This document shows positions 17,049-23,420 of a stretch of 23,420 nucleotides of DNA, piece by piece. The notes under the pieces are model-generated. The model was given only the letters and a program-made list of their open reading frames with translations. It was not told the DNA's origin and searched no databases. The DNA is taken from the NCBI GenBank assembly GCA_031405895.1, contig JANOFL010000106.1:1-23420 (forward strand). Reading direction: 5' to 3'. Made by a program: the position numbers and the translations under genes. The stretch comes from BJ22 sp031405895 (GTDB taxonomy: Bacteria; Planctomycetota; Planctomycetia; Pirellulales; Pirellulaceae). The number at the start of each line of letters is the position of its first letter. The stretch's first letter is position 1.

Positions 17049-18100
17049 CTGCGCAGCGGTTTGATCTTGCGATGAGGTTTAGTGCCGACGGGTTTCCCTG
17101 GCGGCGAAGGTTTGGCATCAATCAATACCTTGATGAACCGCGCGAACTCCCACGGCATCGGCGACTGGAACTGGATCGGCTTGCTCGTCGCCGGATGGTT
17201 GAACGCGAGGTTCGCAGCGTGGAGGGCGAGCCGTTCGGCTGGCCAAACAGCGTGCGTCGCCAGATCGCGGCGATAGCGGTTTTCACCGAGGATCGGGTTG
17301 CCGGCTTCGGCGAAGTGAACCCGAATCTGGTGCCGACGGCCGGTCTCGAGCCAGACTTCGACGAGAGCCGCTCCGCCCAGCTGATGCAGGACCTGGTAGT
17401 GCGTGATCGCCCGCTCGCCGCTCTGCGCGCTGCGCGCTGGGCGACGTTGCAGATGCCGGCCAGTGGCGAGCAGCGAGCTAAAGGTGCCTTGGGCCGGTTC
17501 GACCCTTCCTGCGACGATCGCGAGGTAGCGGCGCTCGGGCTGATGTTGTTCAAACTGTTCGCGCAGGTTTTTCCACGCGGGCTCGGTGAGGGCAAAGACC
17601 AGCACGCCGGAGACTTCGCGGTCAAGTCGCTGGACGACGCGGACTTCGGGCCGATGGCGTTTGCCTTTGCCCAGTTCGCGGGCGAGCCAGCCGACCAGCG
17701 TGTTCCGTTCGCGTTTGGGAGTCGGCACCGTCAGCAGGCCGGCCGGCTTGAAGACCACGGCAATCTGTTCGTCGTGAAAGAGCAGGGCAGGGTGGGCCGG
17801 TTTGGCGGCGATCACCATCCGCGCTTTGGCCGGCACTGCCGAAACTGCGTTCCGCTCGCTATGGGATTCGCCCAGTTCGACGCGGTCCTTCAGGGCAAGC
17901 CGCGCGGCCGGATTCCGGACCACGTCGCCATTGACCCGGACCTGGCCCGCCCGGATCAGCCGCCGGGAATGAAAGGCTGAAATGCCCAGCCGCGCATGGA
18001 CGGCACTGGCCAGTCCGCGGGCAGCTTCGGGCAATCGCGGATCGACGGTGAAACCTTGCCTGGTTTGCCGTGGTTTGCCTTGGCGTTGCGGTTGTTTCAT
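17009..18100 (-). CDS. RluA-family pseudouridine synthase
   Basis: Converts uridine to pseudouridine in rRNA or tRNA. 363 residues. The N-terminal tail is basic (PQRQGKPRQTRQG), followed by an S4-type RNA-binding region (about 38-80: SRRLIRAGQVRVNGDVV). The catalytic domain runs from about 105 to 330. The active-site motif reads QRLDREVSG with catalytic D160; the usual first residue is His, here Gln. Other RluA blocks are VFKPAGLLTVPT, YLAIVAG and ETGRRHQIRVHFAEAGNPILGE (in part). The last 13 residues are not RluA-like and come from an inverted-repeat element. Which uridine is modified cannot be told. The gene is divergent from the MsrB gene and convergent with the transporter. Confidence 0.92.
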   Translation of the reverse strand: MKQPQRQGKPRQTRQGFTVDPRLPEAARGLASAVHARLGISAFHSRRLIRAGQVRVNGDVVRNPAARLALKDRVELGESHSERNAVSAVPAKARMVIAAKPAHPALLFHDEQIAVVFKPAGLLTVPTPKRERNTLVGWLARELGKGKRHRPEVRVVQRLDREVSGVLVFALTEPAWKNLREQFEQHQPERRYLAIVAGRVEPAQGTFSSLLATGRHLQRRPARSAQSGERAITHYQVLHQLGGAALVEVWLETGRRHQIRVHFAEAGNPILGENRYRRDLATHAVWPAERLALHAANLAFNHPATSKPIQFQSPMPWEFARFIKVLIDAKPSPPGKPVGTKPHRKIKPLRSTSPQRKQGRSLN

Positions 18101-18238
18101 CCTGTATCCTTCCGGGAGGCACGGAGTTGTACCATCCGGGGCGGATGGCTGGTTGAGGAAGGCGTCCGGCTGCGGTTAGAAAGTTTCTGTCCACAAACCG
18201 GCCGGAAAACCGGATTTCGATCGCCCTGAACGCGACCC

Positions 18239-18261
18239 CGGTTGCCCCGCGAGGGCAACCG
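18239..18261 (+). promoter_or_regulatory. 9-bp hairpin in the leader of the MsrB gene
   Basis: CGGTTGCCC (18239-18247) and GGGCAACCG (18253-18261) form a perfect stem with a 5-base loop, 31 bases before the ATG. There is no T run. It could be an operator, a leader hairpin or a stray repeat. Confidence 0.3.
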
Positions 18262-18292
18262 ATCCGATCCAGCACTTTCGAGTGTAACGCCC

Positions 18293-19537
18293 ATGAATCG
18301 AGTTGACGCTACTTGTGCTCCATGCGGCTGCCGGCTGGGCGGGACCGTGCGCTGGATGACTTTGCTGGTGCCGATTGCCGTCGCTTTTGGTTGGCTGGCC
18401 CGCTCCTCCCAAACTCCAGTGAGCGAATCCAGCCCAGGCAGGGTCGTGGCTCAGGATTCCGCAGCGGAGGACCCGTCACCCGTCCCGGAAGATCTGAACA
18501 CGCGACAGCTGCTGGAACGAGCCCGGGAACTTGCGGCGGAAAAGGACGACTTCGCCGCGACGTTCTTCCTCGCCGCCAGTTTCCGGCGCGAGCTCGATGC
18601 GGTGGCTTTTCCGGGAGAGACCGATGCCATGACTGCGGGCCTCGGCGAACCGCTGATGGACGCCCTGTTGCAAAGCGACTGGAAACTCCTTCCGGCAATT
18701 GTGGGTGCGGCGGGATTCCGTCGAGCCGTCGACCAGCTGAGGAACTATCGTCCGGTTGTCGTCGGGACATATGAGCCCGGCTGGGTCCCGTCGAGCCGGC
18801 TCTCACCTGAAAGCTATGAACGTCTGGTGGCCCGGATTCAGCCAGGCTGGTGGCGTGACAGCGACCTGTTGGCCAGCCGGCTGGATCAGGACGACAACTT
18901 GCGAAAGGTGACAACGGAAGGTCTGGAAGAATTACGGGCCAGCCGCCCGGAAATGGACTTGGACATGCAGCAAATCGGGATCCGGTTCCCGGCAGTCGAG
19001 GACCAAACTGGCACGCAGTTATCCGAAGATGCGAGCGACGTGGATCAGCTGGAGGCTCCACGAAGCCGCATGGCTCGGCTCGATGAAATGAAACGGGTGG
19101 CGTCCGAAATCCTGAACGGAGGAGAAACCGTCGTGCGAAGGGAATTCAACCAGCTGACCCGCGAAGAGGAGCGGGTGATCCTGCACAAGGGCACTGAGCG
19201 GCCGGGGATCGGCGAGTACACGGACAACAAGGCGGCCGGGACGTATATCTGCCGCCGCTGCAACGCGGCGCTTTACAACTCGACCAGCAAGTTCGACAGC
19301 CACTGCGGCTGGCCCAGTTTCGATGACGAGATCCCGGGCTCAGTCGAACGCCATACCGACGCCGATGGATACCGGACCGAAATCGTCTGTGCGCATTGCG
19401 GAGGGCATTTGGGACATGTCTTCGTCGGCGAGCGAATGACGAAGAAAAACACCCGCCATTGTGTCAATTCGATTTCGATGAAGTTCATCCCGGCCGGCAA
19501 GGACCTGCCCCCCCGGATCGAGCCGGAAGGGGAATGA
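18293..19537 (+). CDS. msrB: Membrane-anchored peptide-methionine (R)-S-oxide reductase
   Basis: Reduces methionine-R-sulfoxide in proteins. 414 residues from ATG 18293, against about 140-170 for plain MsrB. Residues about 22-38 form one hydrophobic segment (signal anchor or signal peptide), so the enzyme should act outside the cytoplasm. Residues about 60-270 form an unrecognised helical and acidic region. The MsrB domain fills about 280-400: zinc ligands C320/C323 (CRRC) and C366/C369 (CAHC), FDSHCGWPSF with C338, and catalytic C390 in RHCVNSISMKF. All key residues are present. A thioredoxin-like exported protein follows 239 bp downstream on the same strand and might supply electrons (inference). 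An inverted repeat starts 5 bp after the stop, so co-transcription is doubtful. The upstream in-frame start at 18242 was rejected because the extra residues fall in the hairpin leader. Confidence 0.9.
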   Translation: MNRVDATCAPCGCRLGGTVRWMTLLVPIAVAFGWLARSSQTPVSESSPGRVVAQDSAAEDPSPVPEDLNTRQLLERARELAAEKDDFAATFFLAASFRRELDAVAFPGETDAMTAGLGEPLMDALLQSDWKLLPAIVGAAGFRRAVDQLRNYRPVVVGTYEPGWVPSSRLSPESYERLVARIQPGWWRDSDLLASRLDQDDNLRKVTTEGLEELRASRPEMDLDMQQIGIRFPAVEDQTGTQLSEDASDVDQLEAPRSRMARLDEMKRVASEILNGGETVVRREFNQLTREEERVILHKGTERPGIGEYTDNKAAGTYICRRCNAALYNSTSKFDSHCGWPSFDDEIPGSVERHTDADGYRTEIVCAHCGGHLGHVFVGERMTKKNTRHCVNSISMKFIPAGKDLPPRIEPEGE

Positions 19538-19541
19538 ATCC

Positions 19542-19658
19542 GTGGGATAGGCTTCCAGCCTGTCAGCCAGTTTGTGAGACAGCCCGGCTTGTCCGCCCAA
19601 GCCGATCGATGCTCCAGGGAACAACCGCCCTGCCTGACAGGCTGGAAGCCTGTCCCAC
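19542..19658. repeat. Inverted-repeat element after the MsrB gene
   Basis: Arms 19542-19566 and 19634-19658 are 25 bp with one mismatch and enclose 67 bp. The shared core is AGGCTTCCAGCCTGTCAG. The element starts 4 bases after the MsrB stop codon. No T run follows, so it is better described as a dispersed repeat than as a terminator. Confidence 0.8.
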
Positions 19659-19776
19659 ACCCGTTTCTGGTACCATCTTCTTCGGAAACTCAGGCTCGCC
19701 AGCCCGTGCCCGTCGGAGGCGGGGCACCCTTCAAGGAGCCTGTTCTGTCACCGATGTGGAATGAGGCGACCCCGCA

Positions 19777-21180
19777 ATGCTCAAGAAAACCCTGATGATG
19801 ACTTTCAGCCTGGCCGCCGCGGCCACCTGGCTGTGGACCGTCCCGGCGATGGCCCAGGACGACGAAAAGGAAGGCGACAAGGCAGCCGCGACGGAAGAGG
19901 CCGACAAACCCGAAATGCTGACCATCGGCTCGAAGGCACCTTCGATCGACGTGGAACACTGGGTCAGCGATGGCGGCGGCAAGTTCAAGCCCGTCAAGGA
20001 GTTTGAGTCGGGCAAGGTTTACGTGGTCGAATTCTGGGCCACCTGGTGCGGCCCCTGCATCGCCAGCATGCCGCACTTGGCTGAAACCCAGGCGAAGTAC
20101 GCCGACAAGGGCGTTCAGATCATCAGCGTCAGCGACGAGGAACTCGAGACCGTCGAGACCTTCCTGAAGAAACCGGTAGACGGCGACGAAAAGGCCTCTG
20201 CCGCCGAAGTCATGGACGATGACGACGCCGATGAAGAAGGCGACGACGACGAAGGCGACGACGACGCTGACGATGAAGGCGACGACGAAATGGACGACGA
20301 CGAAGGCGACGATGACGCCGATGACGAAGGCGACTCCGGCGTTGTTGGCAGTGAAGAGAAGACCGACACCAAGGCCCGCAAGACTTTCGGCGAACTGACC
20401 AGCGCTTACTGCTTGACCGTTGACCCGGACCAGTCGGTTCACAAGGACTTTTTTGAGGCCGCTGGCCAGACCGGAATTCCTTGTGCGTTCGTCGTGGGAA
20501 AAACGGGATTGATAGAATGGATCGGTCACCCCGTGGTCGACAACATGGACGGAGTGCTTGAGGAGGTCGTTTCCGACAAATGGGATCGGGATGCCTTTCT
20601 CGACAAGCTCAAGAAGCAACAGGCAGAAGAAGCTGCTGCGGAGAAGAAGGCTGCAGTTCAATCCAAATTCCTGCGTCCGATCATCTCCAAGGCTCAAAGT
20701 GGCGATTTTGAAGGTGCCCTGGAACTGATCGAAGAGACCCGGGCCGATTCCGCAGGTGACGCCGAAGCCCTGGAAGCTCTGGACAGCATCGAAGTGCAGA
20801 TCAAATCCGTCAGCGTCATGCAAATGCTGCAGGACGGCGACCTGGAGGATGCCGCGAAGGCCGTCGACGAATTCACTGCCGCGACGGACGATTCACAGGC
20901 GTTGAACCAGATTTCGTGGACGATCTACGAACTGGCCGCCGAGGACGACGAGTTCCCCAAGGACCTCCTCAAGGCTGCCACTGCCGCCGCGGAAAAGGGC
21001 GTCAAGGGCGCCCCCGATGACGGCGCGATCCTCGACACGCTGGCCCACCTCGAGTATCTCAACGGGAACCTCGACCGGGCGATCGAACTGCAGACCAGGG
21101 CCCTCGAAAACCCTGGTCAGTTCGAGAACGACATCAAGGATTTCCTGGCACAGCTGAAGAAGGAAAAGGGCGACAAGTAA
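19777..21180 (+). CDS. Exported TlpA/thioredoxin-like protein with acidic insertion and TPR-like tail
   Basis: 467 residues. The signal peptide ends at about AMA/Q (residue 26). A thioredoxin fold of the TlpA/AhpC type follows: VYVVEFWATWCGPC gives the redox pair C91 and C94, and GIPCAFVV supplies the cis-Pro loop. Between these halves, residues 146-186 are an insertion with 31 Asp/Glu in 41 residues, made of EGDDDADDEGD-like units; this could bind Ca2+ or other cations. The C-terminal 170 residues are helical with TPR-like units such as LDTLAHLEYLNGNLDRAIELQ. Expected location is periplasm or outside, with a role in disulfide exchange; the partner is unknown. The frame is continuous and the acidic part keeps normal codon use for the gene. 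A perfect terminator follows at 21233. Confidence 0.9.
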   Translation: MLKKTLMMTFSLAAAATWLWTVPAMAQDDEKEGDKAAATEEADKPEMLTIGSKAPSIDVEHWVSDGGGKFKPVKEFESGKVYVVEFWATWCGPCIASMPHLAETQAKYADKGVQIISVSDEELETVETFLKKPVDGDEKASAAEVMDDDDADEEGDDDEGDDDADDEGDDEMDDDEGDDDADDEGDSGVVGSEEKTDTKARKTFGELTSAYCLTVDPDQSVHKDFFEAAGQTGIPCAFVVGKTGLIEWIGHPVVDNMDGVLEEVVSDKWDRDAFLDKLKKQQAEEAAAEKKAAVQSKFLRPIISKAQSGDFEGALELIEETRADSAGDAEALEALDSIEVQIKSVSVMQMLQDGDLEDAAKAVDEFTAATDDSQALNQISWTIYELAAEDDEFPKDLLKAATAAAEKGVKGAPDDGAILDTLAHLEYLNGNLDRAIELQTRALENPGQFENDIKDFLAQLKKEKGDK

Positions 21181-21232
21181 TTGCCGCAACTCGCCGCCAT
21201 CTCAGTGGCTGGCGTCTCAATCGAGCTGAATC

Positions 21233-21266
21233 AGGGATGGTGCCTGCGGGCACCATCCCTTTTTTT
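21233..21266 (+). terminator. Strong Rho-independent terminator
   Basis: A perfect 12-bp stem (AGGGATGGTGCC / GGCACCATCCCT, 21233-21244 with 21249-21260) has a TGCG loop and runs straight into seven T residues. It lies 53 bp after the thioredoxin-like gene stop. Confidence 0.92.
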
Positions 21267-21271
21267 GCACT

Positions 21272-21297
21272 CGTTGCAAGGCTCCCGCCTTGCAACG
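21272..21297. repeat. 11-bp perfect hairpin
   Basis: CGTTGCAAGGC (21272-21282) and GCCTTGCAACG (21287-21297) form a perfect stem with a 4-base loop, directly after the terminator. There is no T run. It is probably another small palindromic repeat. Confidence 0.6.
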
Positions 21298-21380
21298 CAC
21301 TGGCCAAAGGCTCTGCCTTCGTCCTCCTCGCGAGCGCCCCCTGAAGCTGACCCTGGGGGATCCGCACTTTCCGACAGGCG

Positions 21381-21518
21381 GCTAGCCCGCATTTCTCACG
21401 ACGGGATACCGTTCGAGAGAGACTGTTCCTGGTAACCCGACGCGTTAGCGAGGACTCTGGCTGGTTCCGCCTTGCTTACGCTTCGGGTTACCAGTTGTTG
21501 TGAGAAATGCGGGCTAGC
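21381..21518. mobile_element. MITE-like element, copy A (138 bp)
   Basis: The ends 21381-21399 and 21500-21518 are perfect 19-bp terminal inverted repeats (GCTAGCCCGCATTTCTCAC and its complement). An inner inverted repeat spans 21431-21492, starting GGTAACCCGA and ending TCGGGTTACC. The element codes for nothing credible. A second copy of the same length lies at 23141-23278, with about 12 differences in 138 by eye. In both copies TA precedes the GCCCGC end and follows its complement, consistent with insertion at TA as in IS630/Tc1-mariner elements (inference). Confidence 0.8.
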
Positions 21519-21598
21519 AATGACGATGTGATGAGCTGGAGTGTCACCGCGGCCAGGAAGTCCCTTTCCCGGGGAGCCGGAAGGCGGAGCCTTTGGTT

Positions 21599-21635
21599 CC
21601 CGGCGCGCCGGGATTCCACGGCGGGAGCCGTGGAA
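21599..21635. repeat. Palindrome and hairpin cluster after copy A
   Basis: A perfect 14-bp palindrome CCCGGCGCGCCGGG (21599-21612) is followed by a hairpin of TTCCACGGC (21614-21622) and GCCGTGGAA (21627-21635) with a GGGA loop. It lies 26 bp beyond the stop of the leftward gene at 21661. No T run follows. Together with 21267-21598, this makes the 480-bp spacer almost wholly repeat sequence, with no gene supported. Confidence 0.55.
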
Positions 21636-21660
21636 CGAGTGGGCCCGTGGACGGCCGGCC

Positions 21661-22368
21661 TCAATCCGCGCCCAGTTCGCTGCCGTCGGAAGCTTCGGCG
21701 GCGGGTTCTTTCTCGGCGACACGGGCCGCTTCGGCTTCCACCTCGGTTGGGCCGCCGACGATCTGGTCGCGCTGAAGGACCGCCTCGAGGTCGCGGAGCA
21801 GCTGCCCCAGTGGCACCCGTTCGTACTTGAAGTCGTCGAAAACGAAAACCTGCTGCCGGCCGTCGGCCGTGTATTCGGCCCGGGCGATCCCCTTGCGGGC
21901 CCAGCGGAGCTTGTTAAGCCGCGTCACGTCGATGTAGTTGAGCGCTTGGCCCCAGCTGGTCTTGAGGCCCTGGGAATCCCCTTCAACCCAGGAACCACGC
22001 GAAAGAAAATAGCTGAGCAAGGCGGGCACTCCGATCACGAGGCCGATCGCTCCCATCAGGTACTGAAGTGTGATGTCGCCCTGGATTTCCTTGGGCGTTT
22101 TCGTGGGGTGGTTTTTCGGCCAGCCCTTTTCCGCAGCGAGTGCTTTCCAGCGTTCCTTGCGGGCCTCGCGTTCGAGTTCCTCGCCGTTGGGTCCCTTGAG
22201 CTGCTCAAACTGGATCGCGTCGTCCAGCTTTTTGGGATAGGCCACGAAACCGTCCCACGCGCACCAGCCGGCCCAGCCCAGCCCCACGGCGGCCATCAGC
22301 AGAAATCGCCGCAGGTAACTGTTCTGAAAGTTGGCTCGATTCGTCATGTCGGTTCCAGTATCCGTCAT
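21661..22368 (-). CDS. Two-span membrane protein of unknown function
   Basis: 235 residues from ATG 22368. Other in-frame starts are 22413, 22377 and 22347; 22368 or 22347 give the most usual polar head before the first span. Hydrophobic segments lie at about residues 22-42 (FLLMAAVGLGWAGWCAWDGF) and about 103-125 (YLMGAIGLVIGVPALLSYFL). The loop between them is highly charged. After the second span comes a soluble region with WGQALNYIDVTRLNKLRWARKG and FVFDDFKYERVPLGQLLRD, which may be a small beta-rich (PH-like) domain, followed by an acidic Ala/Glu tail. I do not recognise the family. Codon use matches the neighbours and the antisense frame is clearly a shadow. Confidence 0.75.
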   Translation of the reverse strand: MTDTGTDMTNRANFQNSYLRRFLLMAAVGLGWAGWCAWDGFVAYPKKLDDAIQFEQLKGPNGEELEREARKERWKALAAEKGWPKNHPTKTPKEIQGDITLQYLMGAIGLVIGVPALLSYFLSRGSWVEGDSQGLKTSWGQALNYIDVTRLNKLRWARKGIARAEYTADGRQQVFVFDDFKYERVPLGQLLRDLEAVLQRDQIVGGPTEVEAEAARVAEKEPAAEASDGSELGAD

Positions 22369-22470
22369 CCCGCCCATGCAATTCAGGCCGCCCCCGGCAC
22401 CCCGCCGCCACACCGCTGAATTATGCCCGGTGGTGGGCCGTTTGCGAACTGGCCTGCGGCTGGGCGCAAG

Positions 22471-22499
22471 AAAAAAGCCGGGAACCGATGGCTCCCGGC
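22471..22499 (-). terminator. Rho-independent terminator for the small membrane protein gene
   Basis: On the minus strand, GCCGGGAGCC and GGTTCCCGGC form a 10-bp stem (one G-T pair) with a 3-base loop and are followed by six T residues. It lies 31 bp after the stop at 22530. Confidence 0.9.
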
Positions 22500-22529
22500 G
22501 GGTTCAGTCAGGAATCTGCCCGGCAGAGT

Positions 22530-22817
22530 CTACTTCTTGCCCATCGCGCTCTTGATAAACCCGACGATCGCAAGCACGACACCGCCGCCGACGCCGCCCG
22601 AGGCCACGCTGCCAAGGATCGACATCAGGTCGAAACCGCCATCCGGGTTGGCGTTCACGCCGAGGAAATGAAGGATCGTGCCCCCCAGTCCCCCGCCGAG
22701 AATGCCGCAGATCGAGTTTCCAGCCGTGCCCAGACTGATATTTTTGAACAGCGCCCCGGCAACATTGCCGCCGACGGCACCAGTTAACAGACTGATAATC
22801 AAGGGAACAATTTCCAT
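22530..22817 (-). CDS. Small glycine-rich membrane protein
   Basis: 95 residues from ATG 22817 (MEIVPLIISLLTGAVGGNVAG); the frame is open to an earlier ATG at 22847, but the extra residues look unlikely. It has three hydrophobic stretches rich in Gly and Ala: LIISLLTGAVGGNVAGALF, ICGILGGGLGGTILHFLGV and GVGGGVVLAIVGFIKSAM. The Gly zippers resemble small integral membrane proteins with glycine-zipper helices. Short proteins with a similar opening (EIVPLIISLLTGAVGGNVAGA-like) are, from memory and unverified, found in alphaproteobacteria without known function. It is a stand-alone transcription unit ending in a clear terminator. Function unknown. Confidence 0.78.
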   Translation of the reverse strand: MEIVPLIISLLTGAVGGNVAGALFKNISLGTAGNSICGILGGGLGGTILHFLGVNANPDGGFDLMSILGSVASGGVGGGVVLAIVGFIKSAMGKK

Positions 22818-23140
22818 TCGCGGGCCCTCGTAGGGACAGGTTGACATCCGGAACGAGTCGCTGGCCGGAACGGCACCGGCTGGACAAGCTCCGCAGCAAA
22901 CACGCGTTCGCCGACTGACAATGCTATCCGCGCTACCCGCCCGGAAAAGGCTTTTTCTTTTCTGGCCGGACCTGATTCAGGCAATTTGTCCAGCCGCGCG
23001 CCCAAATCCGGCAACCCCATGTCAGGAGTTTTCCGGTCAGCCAGGAAATGCCGTTTCCTCAAGCGGAGTGGCCAAGCCTCCCGTCCACCGAAGCACGGTC
23101 GGCGGAGCGGAAAGAAACGGAGGTTGGTTACAACGTCGTC
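22818..23140. other. 323-bp spacer without a supported gene
   Basis: It must contain the promoter of the small membrane protein gene (leftward). Open frames on both strands here are short, compositionally odd and run into the repeat at 23141. No hairpin terminator or RNA gene was seen. Confidence 0.5.
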
Positions 23141-23278
23141 ATTAGCCCGCATTTCTCACAAGGGGATACCGCTCGCGACAGACTGTTCTTGGTAACCCGA
23201 CGCGTTAGCGAGGAATCTGGCTGGTTCCGCCTTGCTTACGCTTCGGGTTACCAGTTGTTGTGAGAATTGCGGGTTAGT
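23141..23278. mobile_element. MITE-like element, copy B (138 bp)
   Basis: Same length and internal order as copy A, including the identical inner stem region from GGTAACCCGA (23191) to TCGGGTTACC. The terminal repeats have drifted: TTAGCCCGCATTTCTCAC at the left and GTGAGAATTGCGGGTTAG at the right, with two mismatches between them. Copy B therefore looks older, or less constrained at its ends, than copy A. TA again flanks the GCCCGC end on both sides. Confidence 0.8.
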
Positions 23279-23337
23279 GGCCAAGCCTCTCAACCACCCA
23301 GGAAAGCTCATTGGTATCTACACATCTTCCAAACGCC

Positions 23338-23420
23338 ATGAAACCAGTCGAAGCCCAGGAAACACGTCAGCCAGGAGCAAAACCAGGCGATTTCATGGTT
23401 CCTCAATGGCCAGCACGGAG
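23338..23420 (+). CDS. Possible start of a gene cut by the window end
   Basis: An ATG at 23338 opens a frame that stays open to the window end, 27 codons, reading MKPVEAQETRQPGAKPGDF and onward. There is no Shine-Dalgarno site and no recognisable motif. The start lies 59 bp after MITE-like copy B. It is kept only because the frame is open and the composition is protein-like. Confidence 0.3.
   Translation, partial: MKPVEAQETRQPGAKPGDFMVPQWPAR

Noticed and set aside
16955..17980. 341-codon frame opposite the pseudouridine synthase gene
   Set aside because: Antisense shadow, and its beginning lies in a repeat element.
19690..20823. 377-codon frame opposite the thioredoxin-like gene, with a Val/Phe-rich middle that looks like membrane spans
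   Set aside because: The hydrophobic part is only the complement of the Asp/Glu codon repeats on the other strand.
22799..23152. Open frames on both strands around 22800-23150
   Set aside because: Arg/Pro-rich translations, no family, overlap with the promoter region of the small membrane protein gene and with MITE-like copy B.

Overview
The window looks like a stretch of chromosome from a planctomycete (PVC group). The signs are high GC (about 60 % or more by eye), very few clear Shine-Dalgarno sites, a large Ser/Thr kinase with the N-terminal segment and C-terminal WD40 repeats common in that phylum, an ECF sigma factor next to it, a DxxQ/LTxxQ-type exported protein, a thioredoxin-like exported protein, and spacers packed with palindromic dispersed repeats. 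No rRNA, tRNA, CRISPR array, phage module or intact transposase is visible. The genus cannot be told from the sequence.

Layout. 227-1837 gltX (+). 1838-2251 repeat-rich spacer ending in a terminator shared by convergent genes. 2252-3577 lipoprotein-like protein with a C-terminal S74 intramolecular chaperone domain (-). 3888-7358 Ser/Thr kinase with one membrane span and WD40 repeats, then an ECF sigma factor 7390-8061 (+), a probable signalling pair. 8278-9042 exported helical protein (+). 9282-10964 glnS (+). 11072-12451 Fic protein (+). 12642-13010 small cysteine-containing protein (+). 13235-14578 thiC (-). 14732-15254 RelE/ParE-type toxin with its antitoxin (-). 15305-16882 DASS/SLC13 anion:Na+ symporter (+). 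17009-18100 RluA-type pseudouridine synthase (-). 18293-19537 membrane-anchored MsrB (+). 19777-21180 thioredoxin-like exported protein with an acidic insertion (+). 21661-22368 two-span membrane protein (-). 22530-22817 small Gly-rich membrane protein with a strong terminator (-). A possible partial gene starts at 23338.

Function. The gene content is mostly unrelated housekeeping and cell-envelope functions: two class I aminoacyl-tRNA synthetases, thiamine biosynthesis, RNA modification, methionine sulfoxide repair, thiol-redox chemistry and anion uptake. The kinase/sigma pair and the toxin-antitoxin pair are the only clear functional couples.

The most striking structure is between the genes. 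At least seven spacers carry a different inverted-repeat element. Paired arms are 16-31 bp and nearly perfect, spanning about 60-140 bp. One family is present twice (21381-21518 and 23141-23278), with terminal inverted repeats ending in TA, which looks like a MITE. One element supplies the last codons of the pseudouridine synthase gene. No enzyme that could move these elements lies in the window.
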